Below, piece by piece: positions 17,854 to 27,320 of a stretch of DNA of 64,000 bases. Positions within the stretch are counted from its first letter, which is position 1. Each line of letters starts with the position of its first letter. The translations under genes and the position numbers were made by a program. The notes under the pieces were generated by a model, which was given only the letters and a program-made list of their open reading frames with translations, made no database searches and had not been told where the DNA came from. This DNA comes from Candidatus Aminicenantota bacterium (GTDB lineage Bacteria > Acidobacteriota > Aminicenantia > Aminicenantales > UBA4085), in NCBI GenBank assembly GCA_017883285.1, contig JADGNV010000122.1:1-64000 (forward strand), in the 5' to 3' direction.

Positions 17854-18960
17854 TCAGAGGGCCTTCCGGACCTCGGCGAAGACTTGCTCGGCGGTGATGT
17901 CGCTCATGCAGGTCATGTCCGGGCAGGTGGATTTGTAGCAGGGCGCGCAGGCGACACCGGCGAAGAGCTTCGCCCCGCGGCCATAGACCGCGATCTCCTG
18001 GGGACAGGTCGGTCCGAACAGGGCGATGACGGGTCTTCCCAGGGCGATGGCGATATGCATCCCCAGCGTGTCCGAACTCACCACCAAGTCCATGGCCTCG
18101 ATGAAGCCGGCGAACTGCCGCAGGGAATGGCCGTTTCCGGTATTGTGGACATGGGCCGGCGCGGCCTTTTCGAGGGACTTGTTCAAGGCCCGCTCCCGGC
18201 CGCCACCGAGGAGATACACGTCGGCTCCGAGGTCGCGGACAAGCCGCCGGATGAGCGTCCGGTAATGGGCCGCCGGCCACTGCTTGGTCTCGAATTTCGT
18301 GCCCGCGCCGGTGTTCAATCCGATCCGAGGGCGCTTGCCGCGGGCGTGGCGCCGGAAGAAATCGACCGCCTCCCGGCGGTCGTCGTCCGTGAGGGCCAGA
18401 ATATAAGGATCGTCGCGGTATCCGACCTCCGCCGCCTCGGCGATGATCTCCTGGTAGGTCTTGGTGTTGCGGCGGAACTTCAGGTCGTCGTCGATTCCGA
18501 GCCGGAGACTGTATTCCGCGGCCGGATTGAAGATCTCGAGGTTGCCGTGCTCGTTCATTCCGAAGCCGAATTTCCGGGCGGCGTCGACTTTCGCGGCCAG
18601 GGCGGTGGCCCCGTGGTCCTTGTCCAGGCAGATGAGGACGTCGAACCGCTCGACCGCCAGTTGGAGAAGATGTTCGGCGGAGAAGGGGATGACGCGGTCC
18701 ACCAGGGGATTGTTGCGGAGGAGGTCCACGCTCTCCTCATCGACCGCCCAGAAGATCGAGCAATCGGGGTATTTCCGCTTGAGGCCGGGCAGGAGGGTGG
18801 TCGTCCGCAGGACGTCTCCCATGGCCGCCCTCTTGATCAGGAGGACCTTCCGTCCGAAGGGACGGACGTGCGGGCAGCCGTCGCAGAGGCGCTTGAAGAC
18901 GCAGGGCGTTTCGCCTTTAAAATGAACACAATCGGCGCGGATCATGGTCGGTTTTCGCAA
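17854..18960 (-). CDS. Glycosyltransferase family 9 (heptosyltransferase-like)
   Basis: KVLLIKRAAMGDVLRTTTLLPGLKRKYPD; RPVIALFGPTCPQEIAVYG. Confidence 0.85.
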   Translation of the reverse strand: MRKPTMIRADCVHFKGETPCVFKRLCDGCPHVRPFGRKVLLIKRAAMGDVLRTTTLLPGLKRKYPDCSIFWAVDEESVDLLRNNPLVDRVIPFSAEHLLQLAVERFDVLICLDKDHGATALAAKVDAARKFGFGMNEHGNLEIFNPAAEYSLRLGIDDDLKFRRNTKTYQEIIAEAAEVGYRDDPYILALTDDDRREAVDFFRRHARGKRPRIGLNTGAGTKFETKQWPAAHYRTLIRRLVRDLGADVYLLGGGRERALNKSLEKAAPAHVHNTGNGHSLRQFAGFIEAMDLVVSSDTLGMHIAIALGRPVIALFGPTCPQEIAVYGRGAKLFAGVACAPCYKSTCPDMTCMSDITAEQVFAEVRKAL

Positions 18961-19012
18961 AAAACGAGGCCCTATTTATGCCACAAATCGGGGCGGAAGG
19001 CAATCCGGAGGG

Positions 19013-19113
19013 GCTCAGAGGGGCGGTTCGGCGCGGCTCCCGCCCCAGTCGCTCTCGCGGCTCACCCACAAACCGCGGGTCCCCGCCGCTTCGAGCGACC
19101 GGGGCTCGCGCCG
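19013..19113 (+). repeat. Dispersed intergenic repeat A, copy 1 (101 bp)
   Basis: gctcagaggggcggttcggcgcggctcccgccccagtcgctctcgcggctcaccc...cgagcgaccggggctcgcgccg; 4 mismatches to 56122-56222. Confidence 0.85.
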
Positions 19114-19125
19114 CCGCAGGGCTTA

Positions 19126-21555
19126 TTAGTTGCCGATTTTGACGGCCGTGACCGGTGCGCTCTCCGACCCCGATGCGTCCACGGCCGTAACGCGATAGAC
19201 AAAATCCGTCCCGGCCGCGAGCTTCCGGTCCCGGTATTCGAAAACCGAGCTGATCACCCAGGCGATCTTCGAGAATTTCGAATCGTCCTGATCGGCTTTC
19301 TTGCGGTAGATGTTGTACCGGACCACGGCCACGGGGATGTTCAGAGGGTCGTCCTGCCAGGAGACGACGTTGAGCGTCTCCTTCTTGAAGAGCGAACTGT
19401 TGACGACGGTCGTAACGGCGGCATTGAGCGGCGGGAAGACGGGGATCTCGGTCACTAAATCGGAGACGTCGCTTTCTATCCCGTTCCGGCCGAGCGCGGT
19501 CATCCCGTAGGTGAATTTCCGGGAGAGCGGCAGGTTGGCGTCCTCGAAGATGTGGATCTGCGGAGAGACGGAGGCGATAAGCGCAAAAGCGCTGTCCGGC
19601 GCATCGTCCGGCCTCCGGAAGATCCGGTAGCTCTGCAGCTCGATGTTCCGGTTGTCCGGGTTGTCCAACCAGGCGAGGGTGTTGATCTTGGACGCCGCGC
19701 CGGCCCCGAGGCGCGTGTCGAGGCTCAGCCCGATCGGCGGAGAGGCCTTTGGCGGCGGAGAGATGGTGAACACGGCGTTGCTCGTGTCCGAGGGGTTCCC
19801 CGTCGAGGCCTGGCTGATCCGGACCCCGCAGGCGGGGCTGGGAGTATTGGGGACCACCCAGACGTACGACCCGCTGTTGGGCGTCGAGGCGACGATGTCC
19901 GAAAAGCTCGCCCCGCCGTCCGTTGTCAGCTCGATCCGGACCGGACCGACCGTGCCCTGCGTCGTCCAGGCGATCTGCTGGGTCGTGAGGGCCTGCCAGA
20001 CCTCGCCCCCCCTAGGCGCAACGACGGTGATCTGGGTCGGGGGCGGCGGCGGGGCCGCGATCGAAAAATAAGAATCGCTGGTATCGGTCAGGCCCGCATT
20101 CCCGGTGTCGGTGATCCGGACGAGGCAGGTCGTGCTGAGCGAATTGGGCGCCGTCCAGGAGTGGGAGCCGTCGTTGGGCGTGGACGCGGCGATATCCGCA
20201 TAGTTCGCCCCGCCGTTCGTCGAGAGTTCGATCCGGACATTGGCCGTCTGCGTTCCCCGCGTCGTCCAGGTGATCTCGTGCGTCGAACCGGGCTCCCACT
20301 TTTCCCCGCCGTTCGGGGACAGGACCCGGACCGAGGGCTGCACCGGACCCGAGGAAACGGACGCGTAGAAGATTTCGTAGTTCCCGCCGGATTCCTCCTG
20401 GTAGACGAGATGGACCGTGCCCGAAGGGTCCACGGCCAGGCTGGGCATTCCGGAGGGCGCCGCGGAGGACGTCAGGTTCTGATCCCCGATCCAGCTCCCG
20501 TTGTACGTGTTGAAGTAGATGTCGCCGTTTTCCACCCAAGCCACATAGATGTTCCCGTTCGACCGGTCCACCGCCAGGGCGGCGTCCGTGGACGAGGCCG
20601 CGGATTGGGAAACGTTCACTTCGCTCGACACCGTCCCGTCGGACATGACCTTGATGAAAAAAATTTCGTCGTTCCCTCGGGTCCCGTCCATCCAGATAAT
20701 GTAAGCGTTGCCCGCGGAATCGCAGGCGATCTTGGGGTAGCTCCAATCCTCTCCGACGTCCCACTTGATGAGGGTCGGCTGGGTCCAGGACGCCCCGTTC
20801 AGGGGCGTCCGGTTCTTCGCGTACCAGAGGGTCGTCCCCCAGCCCGTCCCCCAGACCATGTGCGCCGTGCCGGAGCCGTCGACGGCGATCTTCGGCATAT
20901 ATCCGTCGCCGATGGGAAGGGACTCCCTCGCGCCCCAGGACCCCGAGGCGCTGCGGGCCCGGAAATCGTTGTCCCAACCCTGCGTCCGCCCCGTGCCGTC
21001 CTGCCAGACGACATAGGCGGCATTGTCGAGGGGATTGACGGCGACTCCGCCATAGGCCGATCCGCCTTCGTTGGACGAGACGTTCACGGCCGAACTCCAG
21101 TCGTTGTCGTAGGCGAGATGATAGATGTCGTAGGACGTCTCGCGGCCATCCTGGAAGATCAGATGGCAGACTCCGGACAAGGACACGGCCAGGGCGGGAA
21201 ACCCGGCCTCCTCCACATCATAATACAGCCTCTCGAATTGGTAAGGGGTCGACCAGGCGCCGCTCCGGTTCGTCGCGAAATAGAACGCGCGGTTCGGCTG
21301 ATATTCGTACCAGACCGCGTAGGCGGACCCGTTGCTGTCGACACCCACGAGCGGATTGCCCGAGGGAGTCGAAGAGCGGGAGATGTTCACCGGGTTCGCG
21401 AGGGCCGCCGTGATCTTCGCCGTCTGCGACCCTTCCCCGTTCTGGCCCGCCGGGACGAAAAGGGACAGGGCGGCGAGAGCCGCGATCGCGAAGAGAAAAC
21501 CGAGTGCCCCTTTCCGCGTTCCCGCGCTCCGGGGCACGGCCGCGCTCGGAATCAA
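19126..21555 (-). CDS. Secreted propeller-like protein with two Ig-like PNGGExW domains and Fn3-like C-terminus
   Basis: 809 aa; WYAKNRTPLNGASWTQP...DWSYPKIACDSAGNAYIIW; PNGGEKWEPGSTHEITW x2; YNIYRKKADQDDSKFSKIA. TTG start overlapping upstream TGA. Confidence 0.75.
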   Translation of the reverse strand: MIPSAAVPRSAGTRKGALGFLFAIAALAALSLFVPAGQNGEGSQTAKITAALANPVNISRSSTPSGNPLVGVDSNGSAYAVWYEYQPNRAFYFATNRSGAWSTPYQFERLYYDVEEAGFPALAVSLSGVCHLIFQDGRETSYDIYHLAYDNDWSSAVNVSSNEGGSAYGGVAVNPLDNAAYVVWQDGTGRTQGWDNDFRARSASGSWGARESLPIGDGYMPKIAVDGSGTAHMVWGTGWGTTLWYAKNRTPLNGASWTQPTLIKWDVGEDWSYPKIACDSAGNAYIIWMDGTRGNDEIFFIKVMSDGTVSSEVNVSQSAASSTDAALAVDRSNGNIYVAWVENGDIYFNTYNGSWIGDQNLTSSAAPSGMPSLAVDPSGTVHLVYQEESGGNYEIFYASVSSGPVQPSVRVLSPNGGEKWEPGSTHEITWTTRGTQTANVRIELSTNGGANYADIAASTPNDGSHSWTAPNSLSTTCLVRITDTGNAGLTDTSDSYFSIAAPPPPPTQITVVAPRGGEVWQALTTQQIAWTTQGTVGPVRIELTTDGGASFSDIVASTPNSGSYVWVVPNTPSPACGVRISQASTGNPSDTSNAVFTISPPPKASPPIGLSLDTRLGAGAASKINTLAWLDNPDNRNIELQSYRIFRRPDDAPDSAFALIASVSPQIHIFEDANLPLSRKFTYGMTALGRNGIESDVSDLVTEIPVFPPLNAAVTTVVNSSLFKKETLNVVSWQDDPLNIPVAVVRYNIYRKKADQDDSKFSKIAWVISSVFEYRDRKLAAGTDFVYRVTAVDASGSESAPVTAVKIGN

Positions 21556-23378
21556 GCGCCTTCCTTGACGACGGCGGACGGCTTGCTCTCCGTATTCCCC
21601 GTGTCGACCGTCGTGGTGTAGTAATAGAACGTGTCGGAGGCCGACAGCTTGCGGTCCATGTATTCCAGGACGCCGGCCCCGACCGACGCGATCTTCTGAT
21701 ACTGGGAATCGCTCTGCGTCGGGAGCTTCCGGTAGATATTGTACTGCAAGACGGTGATCGCGCCGTTCAAGGGGTTCCGCGCCCAGGATATGACGTTGAT
21801 CTTCTCCTTGCGGAATAAGGCGCTGTTGGTCACGGTCTTGCAGGCCGGGCTCAGGGGCTGGAAAGTGCTCGCTTCCACCGCCGTATCGGACAGTTCGCTT
21901 TCCTGGGTATCCGAGGCGACGGTCGTGAGGGCATAGGAATATTTTTGAGACAAGGACAGGCCGGTGTCCTGGTACGTGAACGTGCTCCCGGAAACCGTGG
22001 CGACCAAAGCGAAGTTTTGGCTGCCAGTCTTGCGGAAGATCTTATAGTTCTGGATGGTGAGGCTGCTGTTGTCGGGGTTCCGCGCCCAGGACAGCGCATT
22101 GATCTTCAAGGTCTGGGTGTCGTCGAGCGAGGTGTCCAGGGCGGGCGCGAGCGGCGGCTTGGGCTTGACCACGGGAGGCGGGGCCCCTCCGGATGTTCCG
22201 AGATACATGATGTCCCAATTGCCGCCGACCAGCTCGGCATACACGAGGTGGAGATTGCCCGAAGCGTCGACGGCGATGCTCGGCTGGGCATCGGAGGCGG
22301 CCGTGTTGGTCATGTTCTGGGCGCCCGACCAGGTCGTCCCGTACGAATTGACGAAAATCTCTCCGCCCTGGGCCCAGGCGACATAGGCCTGACCGCTGGT
22401 CTTGTTGACGGCCAGGGCGCCGTCCGCGGCGGTCACGCCCGCCGTCGAGGCCAGGGATTTGTCCGAGAGGACCCCGGCCGCGCTGATCTTGCGGAAGGCG
22501 ATGGCGTCGGCGCCTTGCGCCCGGCTCAGCCAGATGAAATAGGCGTTGCCCGCTTTGTCGGCATCGACCCGAGGATAGCACCAATCCTGGCCAGTATTGC
22601 TTTCGATGATGATCGGCTGCGTCCAGCCGCTCAGATTCTGAGGGGTTCGGTTCTTGGAATACCAGACGGTGGATGTGTCGCTGCCGCGCGTCATCCAGGT
22701 CAGTTGGGCCGTGCCGGTCGCGTCGAACGCGATCTTGGGCATGTAGCCCGTCCCGACGGGAAGGGCCTGCATGGCCGACCAAGCGCCGGAGGGGCTCCGG
22801 TACCTCAGTAAAATGTCCCAGTCGGTTTCCCGGCCCGTGCCGTCCTGCCAGACCACATAGGCGAAATTGTCGACGGGATTGACGGCGCACCCGGAATAGG
22901 CCGATCCGCCTTCGTTCGCGTCGGAAACGTTCGTCGTCGCGCTCCAGCCGTTGTTATAGGAAATATGGAAGATGTCGTAAGAGGTGACCCGGCCGTCCTG
23001 CCAGCTCAGATGGGCCTGCCCCCCCGAGGAGACGGCGAAATCCGGGAAACCCGCCTCCTCGGCCTCGTAGACCACTTGCTCGAAGGCCGAGGGCGTGGAC
23101 CAGGAGCCGGATTTGTTCGTGGCGAAGGCGAACGTCCTCTTTCCCAGGAATTCCATCCAGACGACATAAGCCGCGTTATTGCTGTCGACGCCGATGAGCG
23201 GGTTCCCGGAATCGCTGCCCGAGTGGGAGATGTTGACCGGTGTCGCGGCCGCGGAGTCAGCGCTTTGCGACAAAAACCCGCGCGCGCTCTGCAAAGGAAA
23301 AAGTGCGACGGCCAGGAGGGCCACGGCGAAAATGACCGGCAAACCCTTGATTTTCTTCTTGTTCTCTATCATGGCCAT
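21552..23378 (-). CDS. Secreted propeller-like protein with two Fn3-like C-terminal modules
   Basis: 608 aa; WYSKNRTPQNLSGWTQPIIIESNTGQDWCYPRVDADKAGNAYFIW; NVISWARNPLNGAITVLQYNIYRKL. Confidence 0.75.
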   Translation of the reverse strand: MAMIENKKKIKGLPVIFAVALLAVALFPLQSARGFLSQSADSAAATPVNISHSGSDSGNPLIGVDSNNAAYVVWMEFLGKRTFAFATNKSGSWSTPSAFEQVVYEAEEAGFPDFAVSSGGQAHLSWQDGRVTSYDIFHISYNNGWSATTNVSDANEGGSAYSGCAVNPVDNFAYVVWQDGTGRETDWDILLRYRSPSGAWSAMQALPVGTGYMPKIAFDATGTAQLTWMTRGSDTSTVWYSKNRTPQNLSGWTQPIIIESNTGQDWCYPRVDADKAGNAYFIWLSRAQGADAIAFRKISAAGVLSDKSLASTAGVTAADGALAVNKTSGQAYVAWAQGGEIFVNSYGTTWSGAQNMTNTAASDAQPSIAVDASGNLHLVYAELVGGNWDIMYLGTSGGAPPPVVKPKPPLAPALDTSLDDTQTLKINALSWARNPDNSSLTIQNYKIFRKTGSQNFALVATVSGSTFTYQDTGLSLSQKYSYALTTVASDTQESELSDTAVEASTFQPLSPACKTVTNSALFRKEKINVISWARNPLNGAITVLQYNIYRKLPTQSDSQYQKIASVGAGVLEYMDRKLSASDTFYYYTTTVDTGNTESKPSAVVKEGA

Positions 23379-23386
23379 TGGAAATC

Positions 23387-23415
23387 ATTATGGGAAGATC
23401 CCGGGGGAATGTCAA
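23387..23415 (-). promoter_or_regulatory. Promoter TTGACA-N17-CATAAT upstream of 21552-23378
   Basis: Minus strand TTGACATTCCCCCGGGATCTTCCCATAAT just before the start codon. Confidence 0.6.
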
Positions 23416-23453
23416 CTCGGCGGGAAAGACCCCTTCCGGCGGGCGCCAACCGC

Positions 23454-23945
23454 TCAGTCCGTGTCGATGATCAGAAGTTCCGCTTTGGAGAGCCGCATGG
23501 AGCGCCGATGCTGGCCGATCAGTTGCAGGAGGTCGTCCAAAACCTGCGTTTCACGTTGATTCTTCGCCTGTTCCGGGTCGTGGGCGAGATCGCGCAGGGC
23601 CACTTCCAGGGCTTCGATCGGAGTCCCGGAGGGAATGGTCAGCAAATACCGGGCGGGTGCGATTTCGATCAATCTCAACCAGGAAATCTGCCGCAAGGCG
23701 AGGCTTGAGCCGACGACGATGAGAGACTTGCCGGGGGCCATTTGGACGAGCTCCACGAGCTTGAACTGCTTCCCGCTGCTCCCCATTACGGCTTCCGTGG
23801 CTTTGACCACGGCCAGAGTCCGGTCCGGGTTGATGACGGCCAACTGTTCGAGAATGCGAACCGGCAAGGTCATGGTCACAGGACGGCGAGGTTCACCGAA
23901 TTTCGGGGGCCGTCCTCCCGGATTCGACTTCTTTTCGGCGCTCAT
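23454..23945 (-). CDS. Conserved hypothetical, possible DNA-binding N-terminus
   Basis: 163 aa; GRPPKFGEPRRPVTMTLPVRILEQLAVINPDRTLAVVKATEAV. Confidence 0.6.
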   Translation of the reverse strand: MSAEKKSNPGGRPPKFGEPRRPVTMTLPVRILEQLAVINPDRTLAVVKATEAVMGSSGKQFKLVELVQMAPGKSLIVVGSSLALRQISWLRLIEIAPARYLLTIPSGTPIEALEVALRDLAHDPEQAKNQRETQVLDDLLQLIGQHRRSMRLSKAELLIIDTD

Positions 23946-24123
23946 GAGAACTCATTATAATAAGATTTTCCCTCCATTTCAACATTAAAATTCCGATTTC
24001 CTGGATAAGTTCGCGGCCGGTCCCCCTCATACGGAGAAGAAAAACCTCTCCCGAGGCCTGATTTCAACGGAAATTTGCTTTACGCATCGGGCCTGAGTAT
24101 AGTAACGTGATAACAGAAACCAG

Positions 24124-26175
24124 ATGAGTATGTCAGGACGCAAGCCGTCGGTCTGGATTTTTCCTCTTCTGATTTGGGCAGCCTGTCTCCTGGGGGCTGC
24201 GGAACGACAGGGGGAAATCGCGGGGAAGTCGGCTTATCCGCTCGTCCGGCCCGACGGCGGGCTCGTGCTCCTGTATCGGAGCCCGGACCGCGGTCTCGCC
24301 CTGAGCATCTCCTCTACCAAGCCGGGAGCGCCGGCCGGAGAGGCGATCCTCGACGCGTCCCCCTCGGTTGCCGCGCCCGTCCTCAAGATGGACCCTGCCG
24401 GATCGATGGGCGCCGTATGGGAACGGTCGGGGCGCGAAGGCGGGACCATCGTATATGGACGATTCGACGGGGAAGCACCGGCTTCCATCCGGACGATCGC
24501 CGGGGGAGCCGACCCCCTTTCGTCGCCCGACCTCGACTATGACGCCGCGGCGGGCGCCTGGATCGCCTGGGTCCGCACAGTGAATGGCAAATCGTTCGTC
24601 TGCGTCGCCGGCCTGGCCGAGGGAAAAACATGGGTCGTCAACGGACGGCTCACCGCGTCCGCCCTCCAGCCCCGGGTGCTGGCCACGCCGGCCCAGGGGA
24701 TCTGGGTCTTCTGGACGGGCCGCGACAAGGGCCGCGACGAGATCTTCGCCTCCGCATACCGGAACGGCGCCTGGTCCGGACCGATGCGTCTGAACAAAGA
24801 CGACGCCGTCCCCCATCTGGGAGCAGCCCCGGCGCTCGAGGCGAACGGCTTTCCCTGGGTCGCCTGGTCGGCATACGACGGCCGCGTCTATCGAATCTAT
24901 ACGGCCTGCTGGAACGGGGAAGCCTGGACGACCCCGGAGACGATCTCGGATGGCGACGGATCCGACGCGTCCCCCGCCGCGGCCCTGGTCGCGGGCACGA
25001 CGCCGCTCGTCGTCTGGAGCCGGGCCGGGCGGGGATCGACCGCCCTCGTCGGCCGATTCAAGAAGAACGGCGTCTGGGGCCCCGAGATCAGACTGACTCC
25101 CGATACCGACTTCGTCGCCCGCTCGCCGCGGCTCTCCGTTTCCGGGGAGACGATTGGCTTGGCCTGGGAGGCAGGCGAGAACAGCCGGTCGCGACGGCTC
25201 TCGTTCGGGGAACTCGTGGCCGGGACGCCATGGTACGCCCTCCCCTTGGCGCCGCCGCCCGTCCTCGACCCGGCCCGCGACGAAAACCACTACACCGGCT
25301 TTGGGGACAGCATCACCTTTGCCGAAAACCAAGGCTACCTCCCCCGGCTGGAAGTCATGCTCCGCCAGCGCTACGGCACCTCCACGCTCTGGAACGAGGG
25401 GATCGGGGGCGAAACGACCGTCGAGGGCCTGGCCCGATTCGACGCCGCCGTGGCCGCCCACGCCTCGCGCTACCTGATGCTCATGGAAGGGACGAACGAC
25501 GTCATCTTCGGTGACATCTCCATGGACACCACGGCCTTCGACCTGGGGGAGATGTCCAGGCGGGCGGTCCAGGCGGGCGTTCTTCCGCTCCTGGCCACGA
25601 TTATCCCCCGCAAGGACTGGTACTGGACGACGCCCGTCTTCCAGGCCCGGATCTTCGATCTCAACGCCAAGATCCGGACCCGGGCCGCCAGCCAGAAAAT
25701 TCCCCTGGTTGACCAATTCAACGTTTTCTATTATTATCCCACGACGGACGGCGGCTGGCAGTCTCTGATCCTGCCCGATGGGGTACATCCAAACCCCAAG
25801 GGCTTCGACGTCATGGCCGCGGCTTGGCTCGACGGGATCAAGATCCTGCCGTTTCCTCCCTCCGAGCTTCGGCTCGCCCGGGAGCTCGACAAGGTCTTGT
25901 TCGCGGAGCGGACGTACAATGTCCTACGCTGGCGGAACAATCCGAAATGCGAGACGGACCAGATCGCAGGGTTCAGGATCTACCGGAAGGAGCGGTTGGA
26001 TAGCGCGGCGGCCTATCAGCTCGCGGCGACGTTCTCTTTCCTGGCGCCGGTTACGGACTATCGTTTTCTCGACGCGAATATCGTCCCGGGACGGACTTAT
26101 TCCTATGTCATCACCGCGCTGCGGAAGGACGGAATCGAAGGCCCCGCCTCGGTCATGGTGTTTGATATCCCGTAA
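24124..26175 (+). CDS. Secreted propeller + SGNH/GDSL esterase + Fn3-like C-terminal module
   Basis: FGDSITFAENQGY, GIGGET, MEGTNDV, LPDGVHPNPKG; C-terminus LDKVLFAERTYNVLRWRNNP..IAGFRIYRKE. Confidence 0.8.
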   Translation: MSMSGRKPSVWIFPLLIWAACLLGAAERQGEIAGKSAYPLVRPDGGLVLLYRSPDRGLALSISSTKPGAPAGEAILDASPSVAAPVLKMDPAGSMGAVWERSGREGGTIVYGRFDGEAPASIRTIAGGADPLSSPDLDYDAAAGAWIAWVRTVNGKSFVCVAGLAEGKTWVVNGRLTASALQPRVLATPAQGIWVFWTGRDKGRDEIFASAYRNGAWSGPMRLNKDDAVPHLGAAPALEANGFPWVAWSAYDGRVYRIYTACWNGEAWTTPETISDGDGSDASPAAALVAGTTPLVVWSRAGRGSTALVGRFKKNGVWGPEIRLTPDTDFVARSPRLSVSGETIGLAWEAGENSRSRRLSFGELVAGTPWYALPLAPPPVLDPARDENHYTGFGDSITFAENQGYLPRLEVMLRQRYGTSTLWNEGIGGETTVEGLARFDAAVAAHASRYLMLMEGTNDVIFGDISMDTTAFDLGEMSRRAVQAGVLPLLATIIPRKDWYWTTPVFQARIFDLNAKIRTRAASQKIPLVDQFNVFYYYPTTDGGWQSLILPDGVHPNPKGFDVMAAAWLDGIKILPFPPSELRLARELDKVLFAERTYNVLRWRNNPKCETDQIAGFRIYRKERLDSAAAYQLAATFSFLAPVTDYRFLDANIVPGRTYSYVITALRKDGIEGPASVMVFDIP

Positions 26176-26187
26176 GGAGGACATCTC

Positions 26188-27243
26188 ATGAAAAAACAAA
26201 TCGCCGCTCTCGGCGTTCTTCTCGCGCTTCTGGCGGCCCTCGCGCCGGCCCTGGGGGCCGGGCAGGCCGTGAACTCGCTCAAGGCCGTCGCGTTCCAGAA
26301 GACCGGCAGGGGGCTCGACGTGACGATCGCCGTCGAAGGCGAATTTCTCTATCAAGTCCAGGCCCTCTCGAACCCGACCCGCCTGGCGATCGACCTCTCG
26401 TCCCTCTCGAAGATCGACGCCCAGCCGCTAACCGAGGTCAACCAGGCCGGCCTGAGCAGCATCCGCACCGGACAGTTCACGCCGCTCATCGCCCGGGTCG
26501 TCATCGATTTCAGCGGGGCCATGCCCGGCTACGAGATCGCCAGGACCGATACGGGGCTCGTCATCCGCTTCGGCGGAGATGCGAAGCCCGCCGAAAAGCC
26601 GGTCGTCATTGCGCCGCCCGTCCGGGAACAGCCCGTGCAGATCGTGAAGCCGATCGAAACGCCCGCCGAGACCGAGCCCGGCGAAACCCGCAAGGGGTTT
26701 ATGAACACGATGATCGGGTTCAATATCGGAACCTATCAGATCCCTTCGGACCGGTTCAAGGAGATCTACGGCGGGGACGCGACCCCGACGTTCGGGCTGA
26801 GCCTGTCCCGGACGTTCGCTCAGTATAAGGACTTTTCCCTCGACGTCGAGTGGGGGATCCGGTTCTATTCCAAGACCGGGGCCGCGACGCTCTCGCAGGA
26901 GCCGGCGACATTCAAGATGACGCCGATCTCCCTCGCGGCGCGGCTCAACTACCAGGCGAAGTTCTTCCAGATGTTCGTGGGCTACGGGCTCGACTGGTAC
27001 AGCTACGCGGAGACGAGCACGATCGCGGATACGACGGGGAACGCGAACGGCAACCACTTCATCGCCGGGATCTATCTGATTCCGCCGGTGCTCGACGGGA
27101 TGATCCGGGTGAAGGCGTACTACAAGTTCACGAGAGTGACGGCGAGCTCGAACGGGATCGACGTCGACCTCGGAGGGAACGAGTACGGCGTAGGTCTGAG
27201 CTTCGGGTTCAACGTCTTCCAGAAGGCCGTGTTCCTGTTCTGA
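26188..27243 (+). CDS. AMIN domain protein with C-terminal OM beta-barrel-like domain
   Basis: GRGLDVTIAVEGEFLYQVQALSNPTRLAIDLSSLSK..AGLSSIRTGQFTPLIARVVIDFS AMIN; C-terminal alternating barrel ending GVGLSFGFNVFQKAVFLF. Confidence 0.8.
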   Translation: MKKQIAALGVLLALLAALAPALGAGQAVNSLKAVAFQKTGRGLDVTIAVEGEFLYQVQALSNPTRLAIDLSSLSKIDAQPLTEVNQAGLSSIRTGQFTPLIARVVIDFSGAMPGYEIARTDTGLVIRFGGDAKPAEKPVVIAPPVREQPVQIVKPIETPAETEPGETRKGFMNTMIGFNIGTYQIPSDRFKEIYGGDATPTFGLSLSRTFAQYKDFSLDVEWGIRFYSKTGAATLSQEPATFKMTPISLAARLNYQAKFFQMFVGYGLDWYSYAETSTIADTTGNANGNHFIAGIYLIPPVLDGMIRVKAYYKFTRVTASSNGIDVDLGGNEYGVGLSFGFNVFQKAVFLF

Positions 27244-27270
27244 CGCCCCGGAAACACATTTGGGACCAGC

Positions 27271-27312
27271 CGCGGAGGAGGCCTCCTCGGGGCCTCCTCC
27301 GCGTTTGTTTTT
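27271..27312 (+). terminator. Rho-independent terminator
   Basis: cgcggaggaggcc-tcctcgg-ggcctcctccgcg followed by tttgttttt. Confidence 0.85.
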
Positions 27313-27320
27313 CATCGGCC

